A stretch of 19,458 nt of DNA. It comes from DASVAL01 sp035649575 (GTDB lineage Bacteria > Planctomycetota > UBA1135 > UBA2386). The notes under the pieces are model-generated. The model made no database searches and was not told the DNA's origin. It saw only the letters and a program-made list of their open reading frames with translations. Location of the stretch: the NCBI GenBank assembly GCA_035649575.1, contig DASRJH010000253.1:1-19458 (forward strand). Direction: 5' to 3'. Both the position numbers and the translations under genes were made by a program. Shown here in pieces: positions 8,801-14,996 of the stretch. How positions within the stretch are numbered: position 1 is the stretch's first letter; each line of letters starts with the position of its first letter.

Positions 8801-9663
8801 ACGGCCTCAGCCAGGCGCGTACGAACGCGGATGGCGAGTTCCGCATGCGATCGGTCGCTGCCGGAACCTATCGCGTCACGGCGGGCAGCCGGCAGGGCCG
8901 CGGGCTCGGCGGCCGCGGGTTCCGCGGCGGCGCGGGAGACAACAGCGAGCAGGTCCATGGCGAAGCGAGCCTCGATGCCGTCGTCGTCGACGGCGTGACG
9001 AACGTCGAAGGGCTCGTGATCACCGTGCCGCTCGCGGGCCGCATCACGGGAACCGTCGTCGACGGCTCGGGCAACCCGGTCGCGTCGGCCGAGATCGGCT
9101 ACGTCGGGACGAGCAACAAGCAGCGCCGGCCACGCGGCAACCCGTTGCTCGACCTGATCGCTGCCCAGCCGCGTCCGATCCGCAGCGGCCCCGACGGGCG
9201 CTTCCAGATCACGGGCTTGACGCCCGGCGTCTACGACCTGCGCGTCGAGGGCGACGCGCTGCAGGCCGGCAAGGTCACCGACGTGAAGGTCGGCGAAGAC
9301 CAGGCCACCGAAGTGACGCTGCACATGGTGCGCGGCGCCACGTTGCGCGTGCGCGCGACGAACGTCGACAAGCAGCACATTCCGCTGGGTTACTTGTCGC
9401 TGCTCGATGGCCAGGGCAAGCCCGTGGTCAGCCGCATCTCGACGCTGAGCGTGATGCGGCGCCTCATGGGCAACCGCAACGAGGTCGAGGACTCCGGCTG
9501 GTACGAGTTCGGCAGCGTGCCGCCCGACACCTACACGGCGATCATCGCCGAGCCCGGCAAACCCGAGATCCGCATCACACGCACGATCCTCGACGGCGAG
9601 ACGGTCGAGTGGGACGTCGACGTCGCGCGCGAACTCGCGGAGCGCGACAAGCTGAAGAAGTAG
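5884..9663 (+). CDS. Membrane-anchored protein with ~11 carboxypeptidase regulatory-like repeats
   Basis: The product is 1259 residues. The N-terminus MQTRAKVTALVGAVLLVLAA is a basic start plus hydrophobic segment (about 8-27), a signal anchor or uncleaved signal. A linker rich in Ala, Gly and Pro leads to about eleven CarboxypepD_reg/Cna-B-like beta-sandwich repeats. They begin near residues 80, 191, 287, 381, 475, 635, 745, 841, 933, 1052 and 1152. Each opens like GRVVDxxGxPVAGAxV and closes with a form of DGxFxxxGLxPGxYxVxA. No catalytic carboxypeptidase domain is present, so this is probably a structural or adhesive extracytoplasmic protein. Repeat 5 carries a charged insertion at about 498-560. 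The last 15 residues are highly charged (ARELAERDKLKK). No Shine-Dalgarno site is evident before ATG 5884. Family membership is secure; the role is unknown. Confidence 0.85.
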   Translation: MQTRAKVTALVGAVLLVLAAVVVYFTLSEDRAPQPGSAADGTAGDGASAVSGELAAPAAAVTAAEVAGVREPVAGGAPTGVRGVVLSAENGLPLGGIEVIAVADEPSIEPIVARFRGLFQQGLFVETRAPRRELGRTVSNPDGSFEITGLAAGRVFLDGRSDGWFVRTPGTARLAVGQIQEGIELRASPGGRVRGIVLGADGGPAAGAHVSLRPGPNAFFGQITERQYRWLETVSDKDGRFDLPGVPRGQGYTVSAVAPQMALEELHGLEVLPGAVTEVTLRGHQGATVLGRVVDGNGQALAAANVAMVYLDISRMLFSADGRSEPIVSDAEGRFRVEHVAAGRVAFVAAAPDLAPSNVEDLAVVDGGVYEDLVLQLGEGATVSGMVVDDQQQPVAGAAVELRPVERPNDPQFIKTMLKIRRVEATTGADGRFLAKGLTGERLVVQASKAGYTTAIKSGIALDDQKLVIEIRRGAIVRGKVTIGDEPLTRFRVDTRTTEIPKTEGKQSDTSPEGAKTDGDAAGAAGVANARAERNRGRRASRDESSGPPWANRPGMREGTMQLPEGQTMMNRGMDGNWREIQAADGTFELRGIPPGRIRVRVRADGYLDGASQEVDLLPAQTSDVLVFKLEPGQPVAGHVVDETGKPVSDAQVTAYKQREDNNRRGPFAINVDPEDFDFLGLSAATNQRSTISDSKGSFHINSLEPGRYRFTARHPDLAKSSAKDVEVKAGVPTPDVEIRLDAGGGIEGAVTGLGMRPLADALMVAFSIQAGTMRSSTTDKAGYYRIDGLPPGQYIVFKSRLDERADNIPLELMSNMRLKTATVKQGKFTRLDLQDVNEDGVRVYGIVREGPAPVPRALITLLGSDRDGVLGMGVRANAAGMDGRYELVGIKPGSYVMQVSRFQGQPVQTTFEIEVPGEARDFAYDVQLPTSSVSGRVVDTRGNPVAGLQVTLGSDQGSLGSADGLLGLIAQNGLSQARTNADGEFRMRSVAAGTYRVTAGSRQGRGLGGRGFRGGAGDNSEQVHGEASLDAVVVDGVTNVEGLVITVPLAGRITGTVVDGSGNPVASAEIGYVGTSNKQRRPRGNPLLDLIAAQPRPIRSGPDGRFQITGLTPGVYDLRVEGDALQAGKVTDVKVGEDQATEVTLHMVRGATLRVRATNVDKQHIPLGYLSLLDGQGKPVVSRISTLSVMRRLMGNRNEVEDSGWYEFGSVPPDTYTAIIAEPGKPEIRITRTILDGETVEWDVDVARELAERDKLKK

Positions 9664-9689
9664 TGCCCGAGTTCGCGTCGGGGAATCGC

Positions 9690-9718
9690 TTGCCCGGCTG
9701 CGCGGTGCCCAATACGGT
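9690..9718 (+). promoter_or_regulatory. Candidate sdh operon promoter (TTGCCC, TACGGT)
   Basis: TTGCCC (9690-9695) and TACGGT (9713-9718) are separated by 17 bp in the gap before sdhC, which is the ideal spacing. The -10 has the TAnnnT form. The predicted transcription start is near 9725, giving a leader of about 30 nt before ATG 9754. The -35 matches only four of six consensus bases. Confidence 0.4.
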
Positions 9719-9753
9719 CCCGCCCTCACTTCGCGACGCGCGAATCGCACTGC

Positions 9754-10551
9754 ATGTCATCCGTCCAAACCGCCCCACGGGCCGGCTTCGGTGTCACCAC
9801 CCGCCGCGATCGGTGGTGGGCCAAACCGCTCCTCGTCTTCCTCGGGCTGTCCGCCTTCGTCGTCTACTCCACGTGGGCGGCGTTCCAGGGCGATCACTAC
9901 CACCTCGGCAACTACCTCTCGCCGTTCTACTCGCCCGAGTTGTTCGGCGAGTCGGGCCATGCCTGGTTCGGGCCCAAGCCCGGCTGGTGGCCCGCATGGC
10001 TGCCGTTCTCCCCCGCGCTGCTGATCCTGTGGGCACCCGGCGGCTTCCGCTTCACGTGCTACTACTACCGCGGCGCCTACTACAAGTCGTTCTGGGCCGA
10101 TCCGCCCGCGTGCGCCGTCGGCGAGCCGCGCAAGAAGTATCTCGGCGAGAACTCGCTGCCGCTGATCCTGCAGAACGTGCACCGCTACTTCCTCTACCTG
10201 GCACTCTTGTTCATCGTGTTGCTCGCGCACGACGCGTGGAAGGCGATGTGGTTTCTGGGCGCCGACGGCCGTGAGCACTTCGGCATCGGCGTCGGCACGC
10301 TCGTCTTGTGCGTGAACACCGTGCTGCTGGCCGGCTACACGCTCGGCTGCCACAGCTTCCGCCACCTGGTCGGCGGCGTGCTCGACGTGTTCAGCAAGAG
10401 CCCCGCTCGCAAGAAGTGCTGGGACTGCGTGACCTGTCTCAACACGCGCCACCAACTGTGGGCCTGGCTGAGCCTGTTCTGGGTCGGGTTCAGCGATGCC
10501 TACGTGAGGCTCTGTTCGCACGGCGTGTGGACCGACGTGAGGATCCTCTGA
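9754..10551 (+). CDS. sdhC: Succinate dehydrogenase membrane anchor (Sdh1-like, single large subunit)
   Basis: The product is 265 residues with about five hydrophobic segments: near 24-44, 80-98, 143-160, 176-197 and 235-252. It resembles the large one-piece anchor of mycobacterial Sdh1, not the small SdhC/SdhD pair of E. coli. Shared-looking blocks are RWWAKPLLVF, VVYSTWAAF, SPFYSP, FRFTCYYYRGAYY, PPACAV, LPLILQNVHRY and GCHSFRHLVGG. It should hold SdhAB to the membrane and pass electrons to quinone. Conserved-looking potential metal or haem ligands are C102, C120, H143, H159, C199, H200 and H204. An additional CWDCVTC (222-228) precedes the last membrane segment. The stop codon TGA shares its A with the ATG of sdhA, implying translational coupling. 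sdhD is not present and not expected for this type. Confidence 0.9.
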   Translation: MSSVQTAPRAGFGVTTRRDRWWAKPLLVFLGLSAFVVYSTWAAFQGDHYHLGNYLSPFYSPELFGESGHAWFGPKPGWWPAWLPFSPALLILWAPGGFRFTCYYYRGAYYKSFWADPPACAVGEPRKKYLGENSLPLILQNVHRYFLYLALLFIVLLAHDAWKAMWFLGADGREHFGIGVGTLVLCVNTVLLAGYTLGCHSFRHLVGGVLDVFSKSPARKKCWDCVTCLNTRHQLWAWLSLFWVGFSDAYVRLCSHGVWTDVRIL

Positions 10552-12386
10552 TGGCCGAGTCGGGTTCCTCGTCGTACACGACCGTCGAACACGACGTGCT
10601 CGTCGTCGGGGCAGGCGGCGCCGGCCTGCGCGCCGCGATCGAGGCGTCGGCGAGCGGTGCCAAGGTGGGGCTCGTCTGCAAGTCGCTGCTCGGCAAGGCG
10701 CACACCGTGATGGCCGAGGGTGGCGTCGCCGCGGCGCTCGCGAACGTCGACGAACGCGATGGCTGGCAGGTGCACTTCGCCGACACGATGCGCGGCGGCC
10801 AATACGTGAACCACTGGCGCATGGCGCAGATCCACGCGCAGGAGGCGCCGGCCCGCGTCAACGAGCTCGAAGCCTGGGGCGCCGTGTTCGATCGGACCAA
10901 GGACGGCCGCATCCTGCAGCGCAACTTCGGCGGCCACCGGTATCCACGCCTCGCGCACGTCGGCGATCGCACTGGTCTCGAGATGATCCGCACGCTGCAG
11001 GACCACGGCGTGCATCAGGGCATCGACGTGCACATGGAGGTCACGGTCACGAAGCTGCTGCTCGACGGCGGGCGCGTCTGCGGTGCTTTGGCCTACGACC
11101 GCGAGCGCGGCCGCTTCCGTCTGTTCCGCGCCAAGGCCGTCGTGCTCGCGACGGGCGGCATCGGGCGCGCGTTCGAGATCACGAGCAACAGCTGGGAGTA
11201 CACGGGCGACGGCCAGACGCTCGCCTACGACGCCGGCGCCGAGCTCGTGGACATGGAGTACGTGCAGTTCCATCCGACCGGGATGGTCTGGCCGCCGAGC
11301 GTGCGCGGCATCCTCGTGACCGAGGGCGTGCGCGGCGAAGGCGGCGTGCTGCGCAACAAGGACGGCAAACGCTTCATGTTCGACGACATCCCGGAGAACT
11401 ACCGCCCGTCGACGGCGAGCGATCCCGAGGAAGGCTGGCGCTACACGCAGGGCGACAAGAACAGCCGCCGACCCCCAGAGCTGCTGACGCGCGACCATGT
11501 CGCGCGCTGCATCGTGCGCGAGGTCAAGGCGGGGCGCGGCAGCCCGCACGGTGGCGTGTTCCTCGACATCTCCTGGATCAAGGCGAAGCTGCCCAACGCG
11601 CGCGAGCACATCCGCAAGAAGCTGCCGAGCATGTATCACCAGTTCAAGGAACTGGCCGGCATCGACATAACGACCGAGCCGATGGAGGTCGGTCCGACCA
11701 CGCACTACGTGATGGGCGGCGTGCGCGTCGATCCGGACAGCCAGATGTCGACCGTGCCCGGCCTGTTCGCGGCCGGCGAATGCGCGGCCGGGCTGCACGG
11801 CGCGAACCGGCTCGGCGGCAACTCGCTGAGCGATCTGCTCGTGTTCGGCAAACGCGCGGGCGAGTACGCGGCGCGCTGGGCCAAGGAGCAGCGCGCGGGC
11901 AACATAGCACCGAGCGAAGTCGCGGCCGCGATCCGCCAGATGTTGGAGCCGTTGGAGCGCGCGTCGAGCGGCGGTGAGAATCCGTTCCAGATCCAGCACG
12001 CGTTGCAGAAGGACATGCAGGCGCTGTGCGGCATCGTGCGCAACCAGGCGGAAATGGATCAGATGGTCGAGAAGGTCGCGGCCTACCACGCGCGCGCGCG
12101 CAAGGCAGTGGCGCCCGGCAACCGCGAATACAATCCGGGTTGGCACGCGGCGATGGACCTGCACAGCCTGCTCACGGTGTCCGAGGCCATAGCACGCTCG
12201 GCCGCGTCGCGACCCGAGAGCCGCGGCGGCCACTTCCGCGAGGACTTCCCCGACAAGGACAAGAAGTTCGGCAAGCTCTCGACGATGGTCAAGAAGCGCG
12301 CGGACGGGGCGATGCATCTCGAGCACGTCCCGGTGTCGCAATGGCCAGCTGACCTGCAGCAGATCATCGACGAGAACACGAAATGA
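10551..12386 (+). CDS. sdhA: Succinate dehydrogenase flavoprotein subunit
   Basis: The start is ATG 10551, overlapping the sdhC stop by one base; the product is 611 residues, a normal SdhA length. The dinucleotide-binding motif is VVGAGGAG (18-25). H51 in AHTVMAEGGVAA is the expected covalent FAD attachment site. Active-site blocks follow: QFHPTG (239-244), RGEGG (261-265), ELLTRDHVAR (310-319, containing the catalytic Arg) and HYVMGG (385-390). The C-terminal part of the FAD domain has GLFAAGECA and HGANRLGGNS (417-425). It oxidises succinate to fumarate in the TCA cycle and passes electrons to SdhB. Some fumarate reductases share these motifs, but the Sdh1-like anchor and C-A-B order favour succinate dehydrogenase. 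The 3' end overlaps sdhB by 4 bp (ATGA). Confidence 0.96.
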   Translation: MAESGSSSYTTVEHDVLVVGAGGAGLRAAIEASASGAKVGLVCKSLLGKAHTVMAEGGVAAALANVDERDGWQVHFADTMRGGQYVNHWRMAQIHAQEAPARVNELEAWGAVFDRTKDGRILQRNFGGHRYPRLAHVGDRTGLEMIRTLQDHGVHQGIDVHMEVTVTKLLLDGGRVCGALAYDRERGRFRLFRAKAVVLATGGIGRAFEITSNSWEYTGDGQTLAYDAGAELVDMEYVQFHPTGMVWPPSVRGILVTEGVRGEGGVLRNKDGKRFMFDDIPENYRPSTASDPEEGWRYTQGDKNSRRPPELLTRDHVARCIVREVKAGRGSPHGGVFLDISWIKAKLPNAREHIRKKLPSMYHQFKELAGIDITTEPMEVGPTTHYVMGGVRVDPDSQMSTVPGLFAAGECAAGLHGANRLGGNSLSDLLVFGKRAGEYAARWAKEQRAGNIAPSEVAAAIRQMLEPLERASSGGENPFQIQHALQKDMQALCGIVRNQAEMDQMVEKVAAYHARARKAVAPGNREYNPGWHAAMDLHSLLTVSEAIARSAASRPESRGGHFREDFPDKDKKFGKLSTMVKKRADGAMHLEHVPVSQWPADLQQIIDENTK

Positions 12387-13129
12387 GATCGGCAACCTTC
12401 AGCATCTGGCGCGGCGACGCGAGCGGCGGATCGTTCCAGAGCTACACGACGCAGATCGGCGAGGGCATGGTCGTGCTCGACGCCGTGCACCAGATCCAGG
12501 CCGAGTCGGCGGCCGACCTCGCCGTGCGCTGGAACTGCAAGGCCGGCAAGTGCGGCTCGTGCTCGGCGGAGATCAACGGCACGCCGCGGCTCATGTGCAT
12601 GACGCGCTGCGAAGACATCCCGCTCGACGAGCCGGTCGTGCTGCAGCCGATCAAGGCGTTCCCGCCGATCAAGGATCTCGTGACCGACGTGTCGTGGAAC
12701 TTCGCGGTCAAGAAGAAGATCAAGCGCTTCAAGCCGCGGCCGCCCGACGCCGCAGACGGCACCTGGCGCATGCAGCAGGAGGACATCGATCGCGTACAGG
12801 AATTCCGCAAGTGCATCGAGTGCTTCCTGTGCCAGGACGTGTGCCACGTGCTGCGCGAGCACCACAAGCACGACGAGTTCATCGGCCCGCGGTTCTTCGT
12901 GCACGCGGCGGCGCTGGAGATGCACCCGCTCGACACCGAGGATCGCCTGGAAGAGCTCAAACAAGCCCACGGCATCGGCTACTGCAACATCACGAAGTGC
13001 TGCACCGTCGTGTGCCCCGAGCACATCACGATCACCGACAACGCGATCATTCCGCTCAAGGAACGCGTCGTCGATCGCTTCTACGACCCGCTCAAGATGC
13101 TCTGGCGTAGACTGCTCGGCAAGTCCTGA
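12383..13129 (+). CDS. sdhB: Succinate dehydrogenase iron-sulfur subunit
   Basis: The product is 248 residues, starting at an ATG that overlaps the sdhA stop. The [2Fe-2S] ligands are C52, C57, C60 and C72 (CKAGKCGSC and a later C). The second domain has CIECFLCQDVC (C144, C147, C150, C154) and CNITKCCTVVCPE (C201, C207, C211). Spacing matches the E. coli pattern, in which C144/C147/C150/C211 bind [4Fe-4S] and C154/C201/C207 bind the third cluster. C206 is an extra Cys next to a ligand. SdhB carries electrons from FAD in SdhA to the quinone site at the membrane anchor. This completes the C-A-B operon. Confidence 0.96.
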   Translation: MRSATFSIWRGDASGGSFQSYTTQIGEGMVVLDAVHQIQAESAADLAVRWNCKAGKCGSCSAEINGTPRLMCMTRCEDIPLDEPVVLQPIKAFPPIKDLVTDVSWNFAVKKKIKRFKPRPPDAADGTWRMQQEDIDRVQEFRKCIECFLCQDVCHVLREHHKHDEFIGPRFFVHAAALEMHPLDTEDRLEELKQAHGIGYCNITKCCTVVCPEHITITDNAIIPLKERVVDRFYDPLKMLWRRLLGKS

Positions 13130-13153
13130 CGACGTCCGCCCCGCGTCCTGCCC

Positions 13154-13666
13154 ATGGACAGCTTCCAGCTCAAGCCACTCAGTCATGCCGGCATCGCCGG
13201 CGCCATCGACAAGGCCAAGCAATACCGTCTGCTCAACGAGCCTGGCACGGCCGAGAGCATCTGCCGCGACATCCTGCTCGTGGACCCCGGGCACAAGGAG
13301 GGGCTCGTGCTGCTCGTGCTCACGTTGACCGACATGTTCACGCGCGGCATCGCGGGTCGCTACGAGGAAGCGTGGCAGCTCGCGCAGTCGCTGCGCGATC
13401 CGTACGAACGCGCCTACTTCACGGGCATCGTCTACGAGCGACGCGCCAAGGCACACCATCGCTCGAACGCGCCGCACAGCGGGCTCATCGCCTATGACTG
13501 GCTGCGCCGCGCGATGATCGCGTTCGAGGAAGCCGAACGGCTGCGGCCGCCCGGCGACGACCAGGCGATCCTGCGGTGGAACGGCTGTGTGCGGCTCTTG
13601 CGCGCCCACAGCGATTTGAGGCCCCCCGTCAAGGACACGGGCGTACCTCCGCTGCAGGGGGACTGA
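13154..13666 (+). CDS. Small TPR-like protein downstream of sdhB
   Basis: The product is 170 residues, starting 24 nt after the sdhB stop on the same strand, so it is probably in the same transcript. There is no signal peptide or membrane segment. The sequence is helical and resembles a short TPR protein: IDKAKQYRLLNEPGTAESIC with ILLVDPGHKEGLVLLVLTLTD is a TPR-like pair, followed by YEEAWQLAQSLRDPYERAYF and LRRAMIAFEEAERLRPPGDD. It has no catalytic motif. No Shine-Dalgarno site is visible before ATG 13154. Its place after sdhCAB suggests, but does not show, a link to complex II or general metabolism. I do not recognise a named family. Confidence 0.75.
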   Translation: MDSFQLKPLSHAGIAGAIDKAKQYRLLNEPGTAESICRDILLVDPGHKEGLVLLVLTLTDMFTRGIAGRYEEAWQLAQSLRDPYERAYFTGIVYERRAKAHHRSNAPHSGLIAYDWLRRAMIAFEEAERLRPPGDDQAILRWNGCVRLLRAHSDLRPPVKDTGVPPLQGD

Positions 13667-13690
13667 GGTCCGCAGGCTGCACCACCCGAT

Positions 13691-13756
13691 GTTGGGGCGA
13701 GGATTGGACGACCGTCGGCTGTCGTCGCCTGCCTCTGCTCCGCCTCGTGCCCCAGC
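13691..13756. terminator. Candidate bidirectional terminator between convergent genes
   Basis: The 98-bp gap between the stops at 13666 (+) and 13765 (-) holds a long folded structure. GTTGGGGC (13691-13698) pairs with GCCCCAGC (13749-13756) with one G-U. GAGG (13699-13702) pairs with CCTC (13743-13746) after a 2-nt bulge. Inside lies a second hairpin, GACGAC/GTCGTC (13707-13726). No T-run flanks it, so this would be a non-canonical or Rho-assisted terminator. Confidence 0.35.
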
Positions 13757-13764
13757 GCGTCAGA

Positions 13765-14745
13765 TCAGAGCCACAGGAAGCGAACGCTGTTCGTGCCGCG
13801 TAGCGTGCCAACGGAGTCGACGACGAGGCCCTGCGCGTAGAGCGCCCCGGGCGGAAGTGGTGGCAGCTGCAGCGTGATGCTGCCGGTGGTGCCAATCAGG
13901 ACGTCGGGTGACACGAGAACAGTCACGTACGGTAGCCACGGGACGCTGAGCGCCGTCCCTCCGAAGGCCATCAATACCGGTGTGAGCCCCGGGCCTGCGA
14001 TCGAGAGCGTCACCATGCCTGGGGAACCGTGGTCGACCGACATCGTGGAGGCGCCGCTGAAGGTGGCGAACGGTGCGACGGCGGGTTCGCCGGGGAAGAA
14101 CTGCGCCTCGATCGTGCGCGAGGCGACCGCTGAACTGACTGTCTGGCTCGGCGGGGCGAATGTAGAGGTGTTGTAGATCAGCCTGATCACCGCGCCCGTT
14201 GCCGGAATCTGCAGCGGCACGTCGAGGGGGGTGGAAGCGGGGGGTCCATACGCGCTGACCTCGATGGTGCCGTCTGCGTTCACATCGAGGTCGATGCGCG
14301 AGGACGCCGTCGATCCCCACGATAACGCGACGTCGGATCCAATGAAGCGGACCAATAGACGCCCACCAACGGGCTGTGGAGCACGCAGGGTGAAGTCGAT
14401 CTGCGCGCTGCCGGACGCCGACACCGCGTAGGAGTAAGGGTAGCCGCCTTGGGACGCGCAGGATGAGCTCGTCGTGAACGCGAGCGGAGCCGAGCTACCG
14501 ACCACGCTCGGCCCCCAGATCATGCTGACGAATCCCGACACTTGCTGGAATTGCTGGTCAGTCACGCTGCACGTGAGGAACGTCCCCGGCATCACGTTTC
14601 CGACGGGCAGGGTCGCGCTGTTGGTCAGAATAGTAGTACTCGCGGTGGCCGTGCCTACGAACGGGGCATGGGCGCTGATCGACCAGCTCTGTGCATCGGA
14701 GCGGGAGCCGAGCGCAAGCAACACTGCAACGAACGTGAGCCGCAT
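13765..14745 (-). CDS. Secreted beta-rich protein with shared C-terminal module
   Basis: From ATG 14745 the product is 326 residues. The start is supported by AGGAGG seven bases upstream and by the signal peptide MRLTFVAVLLALGSRSDA with likely cleavage SDA|Q (18|19). The mature protein is rich in Ser, Thr, Gly, Pro and Val and looks like beta-sandwich material, with an acidic loop DLDVNADGTIEV near the middle. Two Cys residues (in LTCSV and SSCASQ) could form a disulfide. The last 80 residues (VTLSIAGPGLTPVLMAFGG through LYAQGLVVDSVGTL and NSVRFLWL) resemble the end of the neighbouring FG-GAP protein in layout, so it is likely a surface or exported protein using a common C-terminal domain. 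The function is unknown. The frame is open upstream to 15300, but codons before 14745 lack a signal and a ribosome site. Confidence 0.75.
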   Translation of the reverse strand: MRLTFVAVLLALGSRSDAQSWSISAHAPFVGTATASTTILTNSATLPVGNVMPGTFLTCSVTDQQFQQVSGFVSMIWGPSVVGSSAPLAFTTSSSCASQGGYPYSYAVSASGSAQIDFTLRAPQPVGGRLLVRFIGSDVALSWGSTASSRIDLDVNADGTIEVSAYGPPASTPLDVPLQIPATGAVIRLIYNTSTFAPPSQTVSSAVASRTIEAQFFPGEPAVAPFATFSGASTMSVDHGSPGMVTLSIAGPGLTPVLMAFGGTALSVPWLPYVTVLVSPDVLIGTTGSITLQLPPLPPGALYAQGLVVDSVGTLRGTNSVRFLWL

Positions 14746-14752
14746 GAGACTG

Positions 14753-14758
14753 CCTCCT
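14753..14758 (-). promoter_or_regulatory. Shine-Dalgarno site AGGAGG deciding the start at 14745
   Basis: AGGAGG on the minus strand lies seven bases before ATG 14745. It is the strongest ribosome binding site in the window and selects the signal-peptide start over the longer upstream open frame. The rest of the 251-bp gap between this gene and the FG-GAP gene (14746-14996) holds no convincing gene. Confidence 0.7.
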
Positions 14759-14996
14759 GTGCATATCAAAGCGGCGTGGGGGCCGGTGCGCGAGGGGGGG
14801 CTGATGACGTCCGCACCCGAAGACGGTCGGTTTGCGTGAGGCGATCGCGTCGACGACCACACGTGTTGGGTGCTGTTCGCGAAGGACAATTGCATCGGAC
14901 CGACCGGCGAAATGGCGAAGGCCTCGACCGACGCGGTGGTGGGATCCAACCAGAGCGGATCCGGCTGGAGCTCGAAGCACTCGGGCGTGAGGCTCG

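Noticed and set aside
5812..9750. 1312-codon minus-strand open frame opposite the giant repeat protein
   Set aside because: Composition (Arg/Ala/His/Asp) is that of an antisense shadow, while the + strand frame has clear repeated domains and a membrane anchor.
14746..14996. Open frame extending the 13765 gene upstream toward 15300
   Set aside because: The Shine-Dalgarno site and signal peptide at 14745 fix the start. The upstream part between the two genes reads as plausible peptide but has no start, ribosome site or recognised family.
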